Source: Pseudomonas sp. AKS31
GTDB lineage: Bacteria; Pseudomonadota; Gammaproteobacteria; Pseudomonadales; Pseudomonadaceae
NCBI RefSeq assembly: GCF_023634765.1
Contig: NZ_JAMLFX010000004.1
Span: forward strand, 139,285 to 203,284
Direction: 5' to 3'
Length of the DNA stretch: 64,000 nt
Position numbers and translations under genes: made by a program. The notes below the pieces were generated by a model that did no database searches, had not been told where the DNA came from, and saw nothing but the letters and a program-made list of their open reading frames with translations. Below, one piece after another: positions 52,512-63,070 of the stretch; the first letter of the stretch is position 1; every line of letters starts with the position of its first letter.

Positions 52512-53438
52512 TTAGCCCGCCATCGCCAGGCGGTTACGACCCTCGCGCTTGGCCACATACAACGCACTGTCGGCGCGACGCAGCAAGCTGTCGACCGATT
52601 CGCCCGGCAATAACGTCGAACAGCCCAGGCTCACCGTCAATTCAATCAACTGCCCATCTGCATAGTATTCGGCCGCCTGCGTCGCATAACGCAGCCGTTC
52701 GCCGACCATTGCGGCCGCTTCCCGGCTGGTATTGGACAGCAGCACCAGAAACTCTTCGCCACCGTAACGGAACACCATGTCGACGTTGCGCAGCTGTGTC
52801 TTGATCGTCGCTGCAATGGCTCTAAGCACGTCATCGCCGGCGCTGTGGCCATGGCTGTCGTTGACCCGTTTGAAGTGGTCGATATCGAGCATCAGCAGCG
52901 ACAACGGTTGTTGATGCCGGCGGGACATATCGATTTCCCGCTGCAGGGTCTGCTCCATGGCGATGCGGTTGCCGGCGCCGGTCAGCGGATCGCGCAGGGC
53001 ACTCTGAGTCGCCTCGCGATAAAGCAGGGCATTGCGCATCGGGTACAGCAAGGACGACAACAGCGATTCCAGCTGGCCTTGTTCCTTGTCGTTGAAGCGC
53101 TGATTGCGACGGAACACCAGCTCCCCCATATGCTCGCCTTCGTGGCTCAGGGTATAGCTGATCGAGTGGTGGCCGCGAGTGCCGAACTCCAGGCGCAAGT
53201 CGCTGCCCTGGTGTACGTAGCTGAGCGCGTCCAGCGGCACAAGACGCTGAACTTCGCGGAAAAACAGACCGAGGATGCGTTGCGGTTCGAGGCTGGTTTG
53301 CAGTTGCAGGCTCATTTGCTGGCGCAGTTGCGCCAGGCTGGCCGGTCGCTCCAGGAGGGGAGGCAGTTGACCAAAGCCCAGGCGTTGCAATTTGGCATTG
53401 TCAAAGTCAATTGCATTGGTCTGGGAGGGTGATTTCAT
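52512..53438 (-). CDS. Diguanylate cyclase (GGDEF domain) with GAF-like sensor
   Basis: 308 residues. The N-terminal 140 residues resemble a GAF sensor (LGLFFREVQRLVPLDALSYV, GELVFRRNQRFNDKEQGQLE). The GGDEF domain (about 145-305) has DPLTGAGNRIAM, LDIDHFKRVND, the active site GGEEF and an RxxD inhibitory site (RNVD) five residues before it. It should make c-di-GMP with product inhibition. The ATG at 53436-53438 is preferred to a codon 27 residues upstream because of the upstream AGGGG and the family-like start. The second c-di-GMP gene in this stretch. Confidence 0.88.
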   Translation of the reverse strand: MKSPSQTNAIDFDNAKLQRLGFGQLPPLLERPASLAQLRQQMSLQLQTSLEPQRILGLFFREVQRLVPLDALSYVHQGSDLRLEFGTRGHHSISYTLSHEGEHMGELVFRRNQRFNDKEQGQLESLLSSLLYPMRNALLYREATQSALRDPLTGAGNRIAMEQTLQREIDMSRRHQQPLSLLMLDIDHFKRVNDSHGHSAGDDVLRAIAATIKTQLRNVDMVFRYGGEEFLVLLSNTSREAAAMVGERLRYATQAAEYYADGQLIELTVSLGCSTLLPGESVDSLLRRADSALYVAKREGRNRLAMAG

Positions 53439-53801
53439 ATGGCGTGAGCCCCTAAAGCAGTAAGTCTGTCTTACAGGCTGGGTGAGAGCGGCTATGGGCT
53501 GCGCGTCATACTGATCCATCAGTCCCGTAGGACATTTGGCGTAAGTTTAGTCTGCCTGAAGACGATTAGTCAGCTATCGAAATCGGCCTTGCCCCACTGC
53601 CTTCACACGGCATGCTTTGAAGGAATTTAGAGCGAAAGTCGTGCCATTCGGTTCGCTTTTATTTAAACCGTTTGGAATCAATAAGTTGGCAGATCAAGGG
53701 GGGAGAGTGTGCTGGAATTTTGACTGGAATATGACTGTCGTCAGCGGCAAATACATGCCGCGACAGGAATCTGCCGCGGCAACAAAAGCGACGTATGGCA
53801 G
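53439..53801. other. 363-bp gap between divergent-pointing gene ends; no gene seen
   Basis: It holds the promoter side of the diguanylate cyclase gene and the end of yciK. One imperfect hairpin (53756-53781) is listed separately. An 82-codon open frame from 53617 has no convincing coding features and runs into yciK. Confidence 0.5.
53756..53781 (-). terminator. Possible terminator hairpin of the yciK-mupP-ubiG operon
   Basis: TGCCGCGACA and TGCCGCGGCA pair with one mismatch around GGAATC, about 20 bases after the yciK stop. The downstream T-run on the minus strand is short, so termination is uncertain. Confidence 0.4.
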
Positions 53802-54542
53802 TTACTGCGCGTTGAAGGCCTGGCCATTGATGCCCGTGCTGTCCGGCCCCATCAGGTACAGGTAGACCGGCATGATCTCCTCCGGTGTCGGATTGTTCAG
53901 CGGGTTCTCCCCCGGATACGCCTGCGCGCGCATGCTGGTACGCGTGCCGCCCGGGTTGATGCTGTTGGAGCGTACCGGGGCGACGCCGTCGAGTTCATCG
54001 GCCAGGGTTTGCATCAGGCCTTCGGTGGCGAACTTCGACACGCCATAAGCGCCCCAGTAAGCACGGCCCTTGCGACCGACGCTGCTGGAGGTGAACACCA
54101 CCGAAGCATCTTGCGACAGCTTGAGCAGCGGCAGCAGGGTTTGGGTCAGCATGAACATGGCGTTGACGTTGACCTGCATGACGCGCATGAAGTTTTCGCC
54201 GGACAACTGCTCGATCGGCGTGCGTGGGCCGATGATCGAAGCGTTGTGCAGCAAACCGTCGAGGTGGCCGAACTCCTTCTCGATCATCGCCGCCAGCTCA
54301 TCGTACTGATGGGGCAGGGCGGTTTCGAGGTTGAATGGAATCACCGCCGGTTGCGGGTAGCCCGCGGCTTCGATCTCGTCGTAGACCTGCGTCAGATTGG
54401 CTTCGGTCTTGCCCAGCAGCAACACGGTTGCACCATGGGCGGCGTAGGTTTTCGCGGCCGCCGCGCCAATGCCACGACCGGCACCGGTGACCAGAATGAC
54501 CCGATCCTTGAGCAATTCGGGACGAGCGGAATAATCAAACAT
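53802..54542 (-). CDS. yciK: YciK-type short-chain dehydrogenase
   Basis: 246 residues. The classical SDR motif is VTGAGRGIG (residues 18-26). LHNASIIGPRTP replaces the NNAG motif, FTSSSVGRKGRAYWGAYGVSK contains catalytic Ser and Tyr-x-x-x-Lys, and NSINPGGTRTSMRAQAYPGE is the YciK hallmark near the C-terminus. The substrate is unknown. It is third in a minus-strand run ubiG-mupP-yciK and is separated from mupP by a fragment of a palindromic repeat (54561-54611). Confidence 0.92.
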   Translation of the reverse strand: MFDYSARPELLKDRVILVTGAGRGIGAAAAKTYAAHGATVLLLGKTEANLTQVYDEIEAAGYPQPAVIPFNLETALPHQYDELAAMIEKEFGHLDGLLHNASIIGPRTPIEQLSGENFMRVMQVNVNAMFMLTQTLLPLLKLSQDASVVFTSSSVGRKGRAYWGAYGVSKFATEGLMQTLADELDGVAPVRSNSINPGGTRTSMRAQAYPGENPLNNPTPEEIMPVYLYLMGPDSTGINGQAFNAQ

Positions 54543-54560
54543 AAAAACCTCATCAAGTCA

Positions 54561-54611
54561 GATCGTTCCCACGCTCTGCGTGGAAATGCAGCCAATGACG
54601 CTCTGCGTCAG
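54561..54611. repeat. Partial palindromic element related to 7141-7247
   Basis: GATCGTTCCCACGCTCTGCG followed by TGG, then GACGCTCTGCGTC. It matches the left half of the 107-bp element, with the right half missing. Confidence 0.8.
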
Positions 54612-54614
54612 GTC

Positions 54615-55286
54615 TCAGCAGCTGCAAAGCGCGCTATCAAGCACCTTGCGCAACTCCGACGGATGATCCACCACCACGTCCGCACCCCAATGCCGCGGGT
54701 TGTCGTCCGGGTGGATATAACCAAACGTCACCGCCGCCGTTTTCGTACCGGCATCGCGCCCCGATTCGATATCACGCAGATCATCGCCGACAAACAGAAC
54801 CGTCGACGGATCCAGATCAAGCATTTTGCAGGCGAGGATCAACGGTTCCGGATCCGGCTTGCTGTTCTTCACGTGATCCGGGCAGATCAGCAAGGCCGAA
54901 CGCTTAGCCAATCCCAGTTGCTGCATGATCGGCTCGGCGAAGCGCAGTGGCTTGTTGGTCACCACGCCCCAGATCAGATTGGCCTTTTCGATATCGGCCA
55001 GCAGTTCGCCCATGCCGTCGAACAGCTTGCTGTGCACGGCGCAGCCGACCAGATAGCGCTCGAGGAACTCCAGGCGAAGTTCTTCGAAGCCCGGCGATTC
55101 CGGGTCCATCGAGAACGTCACCGCAACCATGGCCTTGGCGCCACCGGAGATCTCGTCGCGGATGTGCTTGTCGTTCATCGGTGGCAAGCCGCGGTCCGCG
55201 CGCATGGCCTGGCAGATGGCGATGAAGTCCGGCGCCGTGTCGAGCAGGGTGCCGTCCATGTCGAAGAGAACTGCTCTGATCGCCAT
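54615..55286 (-). CDS. mupP: N-acetylmuramic acid 6-phosphate phosphatase
   Basis: 223-residue HAD-superfamily phosphatase. The catalytic Asps are in [14 protein letters not shown] (residues 8-13 region), the motif II Thr is in VVTNKPLRF, the Lys in [10 protein letters not shown], and the acidic motif IV in VGDDLRDI. MupP removes phosphate from MurNAc-6-P in the anhydromuropeptide recycling pathway of Pseudomonas. The assignment, rather than phosphoglycolate phosphatase (Gph), rests on its place between ubiG and yciK, where I recall the P. aeruginosa mupP lying. It starts four bases before the ubiG stop. Confidence 0.88.
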   Translation of the reverse strand: MAIRAVLFDMDGTLLDTAPDFIAICQAMRADRGLPPMNDKHIRDEISGGAKAMVAVTFSMDPESPGFEELRLEFLERYLVGCAVHSKLFDGMGELLADIEKANLIWGVVTNKPLRFAEPIMQQLGLAKRSALLICPDHVKNSKPDPEPLILACKMLDLDPSTVLFVGDDLRDIESGRDAGTKTAAVTFGYIHPDDNPRHWGADVVVDHPSELRKVLDSALCSC

Positions 55287-55290
55287 CAGC

Positions 55291-55989
55291 TTATTCCTCG
55301 CGCAGGGTCTGGATCATGTAGTTGACGTCAACGTCGTTGGCCAGCTTGTAGTGCTTGGTCAGCGGGTTGTAGGTCAGGCCGATGATGTCCTTGACGGTCA
55401 GGCCAGCCATGCGGCTCCAGGCACCCAGCTCGGACGGGCGGATGAATTTCTTGAAGTCGTGGGTACCGCGCGGCAGCAACTTCATGATGTATTCGGCGCC
55501 GACGATGGCGAACAGGTAGGCCTTCGGGTTGCGGTTGATGGTCGAGAAGAACACCTGACCGCCCGGCTTGACCATGCGGAAGCAGGCGCGGATCACCGAC
55601 GACGGATCCGGCACGTGCTCGAGCATTTCCAGGCAGGTGACCACGTCGAACTGCTCCGGCATTTCTTCGGCGAGGGCTTCGGCGGTGATCTGGCGGTACT
55701 CGACGCTGACGCCGGATTCCAGCTGATGCAGTTGCGCGACCGCCAATGGCGCTTCGCCCATGTCGATGCCCATTACAGTGGCGCCTCGCTGGGCCATGGC
55801 TTCGCTGAGGATGCCGCCGCCGCAACCGACATCGAGGACTTTCTTGCCGGCCAGATTGACCCGCTCGTCAATCCAGTTGACCCGCAGCGGGTTGATGTCG
55901 TGCAGCGGTTTGAATTCGCTTTCGCGGTCCCACCAGCGATGAGCCAGGGCTTCGAATTTGGCGATTTCGGCGTGGTCGACGTTGCTCAT
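55291..55989 (-). CDS. ubiG: Ubiquinone biosynthesis O-methyltransferase UbiG
   Basis: 232 residues. The SAM-binding motif is [19 protein letters not shown] near residue 60. [20 protein letters not shown] is the standard UbiG N-terminus, and [18 protein letters not shown] is a family signature. It performs both O-methylation steps of ubiquinone synthesis. The ATG at 55987-55989 has AGAGGA six bases upstream; the ATG two codons earlier lies too close to that site. First gene of the ubiG-mupP-yciK run. Confidence 0.95.
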   Translation of the reverse strand: MSNVDHAEIAKFEALAHRWWDRESEFKPLHDINPLRVNWIDERVNLAGKKVLDVGCGGGILSEAMAQRGATVMGIDMGEAPLAVAQLHQLESGVSVEYRQITAEALAEEMPEQFDVVTCLEMLEHVPDPSSVIRACFRMVKPGGQVFFSTINRNPKAYLFAIVGAEYIMKLLPRGTHDFKKFIRPSELGAWSRMAGLTVKDIIGLTYNPLTKHYKLANDVDVNYMIQTLREE

Positions 55990-56045
55990 GTTCATTCCTC
56001 TAAAACTTTAAAAGTGCTGTAGCCCCGGCGTTTGCGCCAGAGTGT

Positions 56046-57380
56046 TTACGATTCGGTGCGGCCGCTGATGCGCTGGCCCCAGGCCCGGGCGGTAGCGCCA
56101 AGCTGTTCTTCGTCGAGTCGGGTCAGGCGCCGGTCGTCCAGCAGTTGCTTGCCGGCGACCCACAGGTGTTTCACACAATCGCGACCGGTGGCATATATAA
56201 GCTGCGAAACCGGGTCATACACCGGTTGCTGCGCCAGACCGGACAGGTCGAAAGCGACGATGTCCGCAGCTTTGCCGATTTCCAGCGAGCCGACTTGCGC
56301 TTCGATCCCCAATGCCCGCGCGCCATTCAGTGTGGCCATGCGCAGCGCCCGATGGGCGTCCAGCGCCGTGGCTGAGCCGGCGACGGCTTTGGCCAGCAGC
56401 GCGGCGGTGCGGGTTTCGCCGAGCAGGTCGAGATCATTGTTGCTCGCCGCGCCATCGGTGCCGACCGCGACATTGACACCAGCCTGCCACAAACGCTCGA
56501 CCGGGCAGAAACCGCTGGCCAGTTTGAGGTTCGATTCCGGGCAGTGGATCACGCTGGTGTTGCTTTCTACCAGCAACGCCAGGTCGTCATCGCTGATCTG
56601 AGTCATGTGCACCGCCTGGAAGCGCGGGCCGAGCAGGCCCAAACGACCGAGGCGAGCGAGCGGACGTTCGCCGCGCTGTTCCAGCGCTTGCTGGACTTCG
56701 AAAGCCGTCTCATGGACATGCATGTGGATCGACGCGTCGAGTTCCTCGGCAATCACACGGATTTTCTCAAGGTTCTCGTCGCCGACGGTGTACGGTGCAT
56801 GGGGGCCGAAGGTGATCCTGATGCGTTCGTGGTGCTTCAGATCGCCGAACAATTCAACGCCCTGACGAATGGCTTCATCGGCGCTGCTGGCGCCCGGAAT
56901 CGGGAAATCAAGGATCGGAATGGCGATCTGTGCGCGAATGCCGCTGTTGTGTACGCGCTCGCTGGCGACTTTCGGGAAGAAATACATGTCCGAGAAACAG
57001 GTGATGCCACCCTTGATCTGCTCGGCGATGGCCAGGTCGGTGCCATCACGGACGAAATCTTCATCGACCCACTTGGCTTCGGCCGGCCAGATGTGGTTTT
57101 CCAGCCAGGTCATCAGCGGCAGATCATCGGCCAGCCCACGGAACAGCGTCATCGCCGCATGGCCGTGCGCATTGATCAGGCCGGGGGCGAGCAGCATGTC
57201 CGGCAATTCGCGGGTTTCAGTGGCGTTACACTTCAATGCTTCGGCGCGCGGGCCGATAAACACGATGCGACCGTCGCGGATGCCCAGGCCATGTTCCTTG
57301 AGCACGACGCCTGCAGGTTCGACGGGTACCAGCCAGGTCGGCAGCAATAATAAGTCGAGCGCAATGGCAGGTTTCGGCAT
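56046..57380 (-). CDS. mtaD: TRZ/ATZ-family amidohydrolase, 5'-methylthioadenosine deaminase type
   Basis: 444-residue amidohydrolase. The metal ligands are [13 protein letters not shown] (residues about 66-78), [11 protein letters not shown] and the later [12 protein letters not shown] and [10 protein letters not shown]. The family deaminates MTA and/or S-adenosylhomocysteine. In P. aeruginosa the neighbouring gene was shown to be an MTA deaminase, making methylthioinosine. Divergent adjacency to mtnA, the next-but-one enzyme of methionine salvage, supports this. The frame stays open upstream, but the ATG at 57378-57380 gives the typical N-terminus. The ribosome-binding site is weak. Confidence 0.88.
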   Translation of the reverse strand: MPKPAIALDLLLLPTWLVPVEPAGVVLKEHGLGIRDGRIVFIGPRAEALKCNATETRELPDMLLAPGLINAHGHAAMTLFRGLADDLPLMTWLENHIWPAEAKWVDEDFVRDGTDLAIAEQIKGGITCFSDMYFFPKVASERVHNSGIRAQIAIPILDFPIPGASSADEAIRQGVELFGDLKHHERIRITFGPHAPYTVGDENLEKIRVIAEELDASIHMHVHETAFEVQQALEQRGERPLARLGRLGLLGPRFQAVHMTQISDDDLALLVESNTSVIHCPESNLKLASGFCPVERLWQAGVNVAVGTDGAASNNDLDLLGETRTAALLAKAVAGSATALDAHRALRMATLNGARALGIEAQVGSLEIGKAADIVAFDLSGLAQQPVYDPVSQLIYATGRDCVKHLWVAGKQLLDDRRLTRLDEEQLGATARAWGQRISGRTES

Positions 57381-57449
57381 CGAGGGTCGGTTCCAGTGCT
57401 TTTGTAAAGGATGGCGAAGTATACCCGAGCGTCTTCGCGGGGGGATCGC

Positions 57450-57455
57450 TATAAT
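57450..57455 (+). promoter_or_regulatory. Probable -10 box of mtnA
   Basis: A perfect TATAAT lies 34 bases before the mtnA ATG in the 108-bp divergent gap. No good -35 is visible at 17 bases upstream. Confidence 0.4.
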
Positions 57456-57488
57456 CGGCGGCTTTTGTTCATGAGTGCGGGGTGAGGG

Positions 57489-58565
57489 ATGCGCGATCGA
57501 CTGTTGGCTGCGGAGAAAGTAAAGGCCATCGATTGGCGAGATGGCGCGCTCCACCTGCTGGATCAGCGTATTTTGCCGTTCGAAGAGACCTGGATTGCCT
57601 ACACCAGCGCCGCCGACGTGGCTGAGGCGATTCGTTCGATGGTGGTGCGTGGCGCGCCGGCCATCGGCATCAGTGCCGCTTATGGCATCGTCCTCGCGGC
57701 CCGTGCGCGGATCGCCGAAGGTGGCGACTGGTCGGCGGCGCTGGAAGAAGATTTCGCCTTGCTCGCCGATTCCCGTCCGACGGCAGTCAATCTGTTCTGG
57801 GCACTCGGCCGTATGCACGATCGTCTGGATCGCTTGAAAGAAAACGCCGACCCGCTGGCGGCGCTGGAAGCCGAAGCCATCGCCATTCATGAAAGCGACC
57901 GTGAAGCCAACCTGACCATGGCCCAGCTCGGCGTTGACCTGATCCGCAAGCATCAGGGCAATGCCCAGGCGATTCTGACCCACTGCAATACTGGCGCGCT
58001 GGCGACCGGCGGTTTCGGTACGGCACTGGGGGTGATTCGCGCGGCTTATCTGGAAGGCATGGTCGAGCGCGTTTATGCCGACGAAACCCGTCCATGGCTG
58101 CAGGGCTCGCGCCTGACTGCGTGGGAGTTGGCCAATGAAGGCATCCCGGTGACGCTGAATGCCGACTCCGCCGCGGCGCACATCATGAAAACCAAAGGCG
58201 TGACCTGGGTGATCGTTGGCGCGGACCGCATCACGGCCAATGGTGACGTCGCCAACAAGATCGGCACCTATCAACTGGCGGTCAATGCCATGCACCACGG
58301 CGTGCGTTTCATGGTGGTTGCGCCAAGTTCGACCATCGACATGAATCTGGCCAGCGGTGACGACATCCCGATCGAGGAGCGTGACGGCGCCGAGTTGCTG
58401 GAAGTCGGCGGCAAGCGTCTCGGCGCGGACGTTGAAGCGTTCAATCCGGTGTTTGACGTGACGCCGGCGGATCTCATCGACGCGATCGTCACCGAAAAAG
58501 GCATCGTCGAGCGCCCGGACACCGCGAAAATGGCCCAGTTGATGTGCCGCAAACGCCTGCATTGA
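57489..58565 (+). CDS. mtnA: S-methyl-5-thioribose-1-phosphate isomerase
   Basis: 358 residues. It converts methylthioribose 1-phosphate to methylthioribulose 1-phosphate in methionine salvage. Catalytic Cys166 is in [12 protein letters not shown] and Asp246 in [26 protein letters not shown] and the ending [18 protein letters not shown] are diagnostic. It is divergent from the MTA deaminase gene. No other salvage enzymes (mtnB, mtnC, mtnD) are in the window. Confidence 0.95.
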   Translation: MRDRLLAAEKVKAIDWRDGALHLLDQRILPFEETWIAYTSAADVAEAIRSMVVRGAPAIGISAAYGIVLAARARIAEGGDWSAALEEDFALLADSRPTAVNLFWALGRMHDRLDRLKENADPLAALEAEAIAIHESDREANLTMAQLGVDLIRKHQGNAQAILTHCNTGALATGGFGTALGVIRAAYLEGMVERVYADETRPWLQGSRLTAWELANEGIPVTLNADSAAAHIMKTKGVTWVIVGADRITANGDVANKIGTYQLAVNAMHHGVRFMVVAPSSTIDMNLASGDDIPIEERDGAELLEVGGKRLGADVEAFNPVFDVTPADLIDAIVTEKGIVERPDTAKMAQLMCRKRLH

Positions 58566-58999
58566 TGCGGTGATACTCAATGTAGGAGCTGCCGAAGGCT
58601 GCGATCTGTTGATCTTGCTTTTTACAGGTCAGGATCAAAAGATCGCAGCCTTCGGCAGCTCCTACAGGTGTTTGGGGCCCTAAATGTCAATAAACATCGC
58701 TAAACCAAGCCTCAATTCTGCATTCAACGAAGCTCTGAGCTTCTCTCGTCCCCGTTAAGCCTGTCACCGGTCAACTAACTATGCTCCATGCGCATCAGGG
58801 GGATAGGTGCGTGGCGGCTCTTGTGATAACATCCGGCGTTTTCCGAGGCAGCTCCACGGAGCTGTCTTTACTGCGCAAATCCGCGATCCAATGTTGATTT
58901 GTCGTAAGTCGGTGCATGGCACTCGGCCTGCCCCGACGAGCTTCGTTGGTCCCATATGGATATGACGAAGTTTCACCAGAAAAAGGAATCAGGCTTCTC
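58566..58999. other. 434-bp gap before gyrA
   Basis: It holds a REPIN (58581-58666), a 7-base inverted repeat (CAGCTCC-AC-GGAGCTG near 58849-58864) and presumably the gyrA promoter. TGATAACAT at about 58824 resembles an extended -10 box but lacks a clear -35. An in-frame ATG upstream of gyrA (58916) is not supported. Confidence 0.55.
58581..58666. repeat. REPIN (GAGCTGCCGAAGGCTGCGAT subtype)
   Basis: TGTAGGAGCTGCCGAAGGCT at the left and its inverse ending GGCAGCTCCTACA at the right, in the gyrA upstream gap. Confidence 0.9.
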
Positions 59000-61774
59000 A
59001 TGGGCGAACTGGCCAAAGAAATCCTCCCGGTCAATATCGAAGACGAGCTGAAACAGTCCTACCTCGACTACGCGATGAGCGTGATCGTCGGCCGTGCACT
59101 GCCGGATGCGCGCGATGGCCTCAAGCCCGTGCACCGTCGCGTACTGTTCGCGATGAGCGAGCTGGGCAACGACTTCAACAAGCCGTACAAGAAATCTGCC
59201 CGTGTTGTCGGCGACGTGATCGGTAAGTATCACCCGCACGGTGATACCGCGGTGTACGACACCATCGTCCGTATGGCCCAGCCTTTCTCCCTGCGCTACC
59301 TGCTGGTAGACGGTCAGGGCAACTTCGGTTCGGTCGACGGCGACAACGCAGCGGCCATGCGATACACCGAAGTGCGCATGACCAAGCTGGCGCACGAACT
59401 GCTGGCTGACCTGCACAAGGAAACCGTGGACTGGGTGCCGAACTACGACGGCACTGAAATGATCCCGGCGGTCATGCCGACCCGTATCCCCAACCTGCTG
59501 GTCAACGGCTCCAGCGGTATCGCCGTGGGCATGGCGACCAACATTCCGCCGCACAACCTCGGTGAAGTCATCGACGGTTGCCTGGCGCTCATCGACAACC
59601 CTGAGCTGACCGTCGATGAACTGATGCAATACATCCCCGGTCCGGACTTCCCGACCGCCGCGATCATCAACGGTCGTGCCGGCATCATTGAAGCCTACCG
59701 TACCGGTCGCGGGCGTATTTACATGCGCGCCCGCTCGATCATTGAAGACATCGACAAGGTCGGTGGTCGTCAGCAGATCGTCATCACTGAACTCCCTTAC
59801 CAGTTGAACAAGGCGCGTCTGATCGAGAAGATCGCCGAGCTGGTCAAAGAGAAGAAGCTGGAAGGTATCACCGAACTGCGCGATGAGTCCGACAAGGACG
59901 GTATGCGCGTCGTGATCGAACTGCGTCGCGGCGAAGTGCCTGAGGTGATCCTCAACAACCTCTACGCCCAGACCCAGCTGCAATCGGTCTTCGGCATCAA
60001 CATCGTTGCGCTGATCGACGGCCGTCCACGCATCCTCAACCTCAAGGATCTGCTGGAAGCCTTCGTCCGTCACCGTCGCGAAGTGGTTACCCGCCGTACC
60101 GTGTTCGAACTGCGCAAGGCGCGCGAGCGTGGTCACATCCTCGAAGGCCAGGCCGTTGCCCTGTCGAACATCGACCCGGTGATCGCCCTGATCAAGGCTT
60201 CGCCGACACCGTCGGAAGCGAAAGAAGCGCTGGTCAGCACGCCGTGGGAATCCTCGGCAGTGGTGGCGATGGTTGAGCGTGCCGGTGCCGATTCGTGCCG
60301 TCCGGAAAACCTCGATCCGCAATACGGTCTGCGTGAAGGTAAATACTTCCTGTCGCCAGAACAGGCGCAAGCCATTCTGGAACTGCGTCTGCACCGTCTG
60401 ACCGGTCTGGAACACGAAAAACTGCTGGCCGAGTATCAAGAGATCCTCAACCAGATCGGCGAGCTGATCCGCATCCTCAACAGCGCCGTGCGCCTGATGG
60501 AAGTGATCCGCGAAGAGCTGGAAGTGATCCGCGCCGAATACGGCGATCAGCGTCGTACCGAAATTCTCGATGCCCGTCTCGACCTGACCCTGGGTGACAT
60601 GATCCCGGAAGAAGAGCGCGTCGTGACCATCTCCCACGGTGGCTACGCCAAGACCCAGCCATTGGCTGCGTACCAGGCGCAGCGTCGTGGCGGTAAAGGC
60701 AAGTCGGCGACCGGCGTCAAGGATGAGGACTACATCGCTCACCTGCTGGTTGCCAACAGCCACACCACGCTGCTGCTGTTCTCCAGCAAGGGCAAGGTGT
60801 ACTGGCTCAAGACCTACGAGATTCCGGAAGCGTCCCGCGCCGCCCGTGGTCGCCCGCTGGTCAATCTCTTGCCGTTGAGCGAGGGTGAATACATCACCAC
60901 CATGCTGCCGGTCGATCTCGAAGCCATGAAGCGTCAGGCTGATGAAGAAGAGGCCGAAGGCGCCGAGGCGGATGTAGAAGAGATCGAAAACAGCAACGAA
61001 ACCGACGAAGAGCGTCGCGCCCGCATCAAGGCTGCCGACCGCAAGAAAGCCCCGTTCATCTTCATGTCGACCGCCAACGGTACCGTGAAGAAGACTCCGC
61101 TGGTGGCCTTCAGCCGTCAGCGCAGCGTCGGTCTGATCGCGCTGGAGCTGGACGAAGGCGACATCCTGATCTCCGCTGCCATCACCGATGGCGAGCAGGA
61201 AATCATGCTGTTCTCCGACGGCGGCAAAGTGACTCGCTTTAAAGAGTCCGAAGTTCGCGCCATGGGCCGTACCGCCCGCGGTGTGCGTGGCATGCGTCTG
61301 CCAGAAGGGCAGAAGCTGATCTCCATGCTGATTCCGGAAGAAGGCAGCGAAATTCTCACCGCTTCCGAGCGCGGCTACGGCAAGCGCACGGCGATCACCG
61401 AGTTCCCTGAGTACAAGCGTGGCGGTCAGGGCGTTATTGCCATGGTCAGCAACGAGCGTAACGGCCGTCTGGTCGGCGCGGTTCAGGTGCAGGACGGTGA
61501 AGAGATCATGCTGATCTCCGATCAGGGCACCCTGGTACGTACCCGTGTCGACGAAGTGTCGAGCCTGGGCCGTAACACTCAAGGTGTAACGCTGATCAAA
61601 CTGGCCAAGGACGAAACCCTGGTCGGGCTGGAGCGGGTTCAGGAGCCTTCGGAAGTTGAAGGTGAAGAGCTTGAGGGTGAAGAGGGCGAGGAATTCGAAG
61701 GCACTGTCGTGAACGACGATGCTGTCGAAGACCAGCAACTCGACGCCGCAGCAGACGAAGAACCGCAAGAATAA
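59000..61774 (+). CDS. gyrA: DNA gyrase subunit A
   Basis: 924 residues. The start [20 protein letters not shown] is the normal Pseudomonas GyrA N-terminus. The DNA-cleaving Tyr is Y122 in AMRYTEVRM. The quinolone-resistance region reads wild type: Thr83 and Asp87 in [10 protein letters not shown]. The C-terminal beta-pinwheel carries the GyrA box QRRGGKG. An acidic insertion ([20 protein letters not shown], then more) and a very acidic tail are typical of the genus. GyrA forms the A2B2 topoisomerase that introduces negative supercoils. An AAAAGGAA site lies upstream of the ATG. Confidence 0.98.
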   Translation: MGELAKEILPVNIEDELKQSYLDYAMSVIVGRALPDARDGLKPVHRRVLFAMSELGNDFNKPYKKSARVVGDVIGKYHPHGDTAVYDTIVRMAQPFSLRYLLVDGQGNFGSVDGDNAAAMRYTEVRMTKLAHELLADLHKETVDWVPNYDGTEMIPAVMPTRIPNLLVNGSSGIAVGMATNIPPHNLGEVIDGCLALIDNPELTVDELMQYIPGPDFPTAAIINGRAGIIEAYRTGRGRIYMRARSIIEDIDKVGGRQQIVITELPYQLNKARLIEKIAELVKEKKLEGITELRDESDKDGMRVVIELRRGEVPEVILNNLYAQTQLQSVFGINIVALIDGRPRILNLKDLLEAFVRHRREVVTRRTVFELRKARERGHILEGQAVALSNIDPVIALIKASPTPSEAKEALVSTPWESSAVVAMVERAGADSCRPENLDPQYGLREGKYFLSPEQAQAILELRLHRLTGLEHEKLLAEYQEILNQIGELIRILNSAVRLMEVIREELEVIRAEYGDQRRTEILDARLDLTLGDMIPEEERVVTISHGGYAKTQPLAAYQAQRRGGKGKSATGVKDEDYIAHLLVANSHTTLLLFSSKGKVYWLKTYEIPEASRAARGRPLVNLLPLSEGEYITTMLPVDLEAMKRQADEEEAEGAEADVEEIENSNETDEERRARIKAADRKKAPFIFMSTANGTVKKTPLVAFSRQRSVGLIALELDEGDILISAAITDGEQEIMLFSDGGKVTRFKESEVRAMGRTARGVRGMRLPEGQKLISMLIPEEGSEILTASERGYGKRTAITEFPEYKRGGQGVIAMVSNERNGRLVGAVQVQDGEEIMLISDQGTLVRTRVDEVSSLGRNTQGVTLIKLAKDETLVGLERVQEPSEVEGEELEGEEGEEFEGTVVNDDAVEDQQLDAAADEEPQE

Positions 61775-61783
61775 GCGGACAAA

Positions 61784-61816
61784 CGAGGGGGCGGATGAGA
61801 ATTCGCCCCCTTGTTA
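61784..61816 (+). terminator. Rho-independent terminator of gyrA
   Basis: AGGGGGCG, a 10-base loop, CGCCCCCT, then TGTTATTT, starting about 10 bases after the stop. The T-run is interrupted. Confidence 0.65.
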
Positions 61817-61837
61817 TTTGTCCGGTATGAATTTCCC

Positions 61838-61924
61838 CTGTAGGAGCTGCCGAAGGCTGCGATCTTTTGATCTTGAAGGTAAAAAACAGGATCAAAAGAT
61901 CGCAGCCTTCGGCAGCTCCTACAG
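61838..61924. repeat. REPIN (GAGCTGCCGAAGGCTGCGAT subtype)
   Basis: CTGTAGGAGCTGCCGAAGGC at the left and its inverse ending CGGCAGCTCCTACAG at the right, between gyrA and serC. Confidence 0.9.
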
Positions 61925-61984
61925 AGGTAGACCTATCAGATTTACAGATTTTTTGTGTATCACCAAGTCAGAGCGAGATTGGAT

Positions 61985-63070
61985 GTGAGCAAGCGAGCCT
62001 ATAACTTCTGCGCCGGTCCTGCGGCGCTTCCTGAAGCTGTCCTGCAGCGCGCCCAAGGGGAACTCCTTGATTGGCACGGCAAGGGTCTGTCGGTCATGGA
62101 AATGAGCCATCGCAGTGATGAGTTCGTGTCCATCGCCACCCAGGCCGAACAGGATCTGCGTGACCTGCTGAATATCCCGTCGAACTACAAAGTGCTGTTT
62201 CTGCAAGGTGGCGCCAGCCAGCAATTCGCGCAGATTCCGCTGAACCTGCTGCCGGAAAACGGCTCGGCCGACTATATCGACACCGGTATCTGGTCGCAGA
62301 AAGCCATCGAAGAGGCCTCGCGCTACGGTCACGTCAACGTTGCCGCCACCGCCAAGCCTTACGACTATTTCGCCATCCCGGGCCAGAACGAGTGGAATCT
62401 GTCGAAAGACGCCGCTTACGTCCACTACGCACCGAACGAAACCATCGGCGGTCTGGAATTCCAGTGGATCCCTGAAACCGGTGACGTGCCGCTGCTGGCG
62501 GACATGTCTTCGGACATCCTCTCGCGTCCGGTTGATATCTCGCGTTTCGGCATGATCTACGCCGGCGCACAGAAAAACATCGGCCCGAGCGGCATCGTCG
62601 TCAACATCATTCGCGAAGACTTGCTGGGCAAGGCGCGCGCGCTGTGCCCGACCATGCTCGACTACAAGGTCGCGGCCGATAACGGCTCGATGTACAACAC
62701 CCCGCCGACGTTGGCCTGGTATTTGTCCGGTCTGGTGTTCCAGTGGCTGAAAGAGCAGGGCGGTGTCGAAGCGATCGCCAAACTGAATGACGTCAAGCAG
62801 CGCACGCTGTACGACTTCATCGATGCCAGCGGCCTCTACAGCAACCCGATCAACAAGTCGGACCGCTCGTGGATGAACGTGCCGTTCCGTCTGGCTGATG
62901 ATCGTCTGGACAAGCCATTCCTCGCCGGCGCCGATGCGCGTGGTCTGCTCAATCTCAAGGGCCACCGCTCTGTGGGCGGCATGCGCGCCTCCATCTACAA
63001 CGCCGTCGACATCACCGCCGTTAACGCGCTGGTGGCGTACATGGCTGAATTCGAGAAGGAACACGGCTGA
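61985..63070 (+). CDS. serC: 3-phosphoserine/phosphohydroxythreonine aminotransferase
   Basis: 361 residues, standard SerC length. The PLP Lys is K197 in YAGAQKNIGPSG. KRAYNFCAGPAALPEAVLQR is the family N-terminus, and EMSHRSDEF and FLQGGASQQFAQ are further signatures. It makes phosphoserine in serine synthesis and a step of pyridoxal 5'-phosphate synthesis. The start is GTG at 61985; there is no good ribosome-binding site (only GATTGGA). The stop overlaps the pheA ATG by one base. Confidence 0.95.
   Translation: MSKRAYNFCAGPAALPEAVLQRAQGELLDWHGKGLSVMEMSHRSDEFVSIATQAEQDLRDLLNIPSNYKVLFLQGGASQQFAQIPLNLLPENGSADYIDTGIWSQKAIEEASRYGHVNVAATAKPYDYFAIPGQNEWNLSKDAAYVHYAPNETIGGLEFQWIPETGDVPLLADMSSDILSRPVDISRFGMIYAGAQKNIGPSGIVVNIIREDLLGKARALCPTMLDYKVAADNGSMYNTPPTLAWYLSGLVFQWLKEQGGVEAIAKLNDVKQRTLYDFIDASGLYSNPINKSDRSWMNVPFRLADDRLDKPFLAGADARGLLNLKGHRSVGGMRASIYNAVDITAVNALVAYMAEFEKEHG

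Noticed and set aside
53617..53865. 82-codon plus-strand frame near the end of yciK
   Set aside because: GAAGGAATT precedes no sensible start, the product is unlike any family I know, and it overlaps yciK and its hairpin.
57381..58580. N-terminal extension of the amidohydrolase frame (an 844-codon open frame)
   Set aside because: The extension lies wholly antisense to mtnA, which has clear catalytic residues. The amidohydrolase has a normal start at 57380.
59237..59260. Quinolone-resistance change in GyrA
   Set aside because: Positions 83 and 87 are Thr and Asp, the Pseudomonas wild type.
58973..61768. 931-codon open frame antisense to gyrA
   Set aside because: Shadow of a highly conserved GC-rich gene. 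The translation is His/Gln/Asp-rich without domains.
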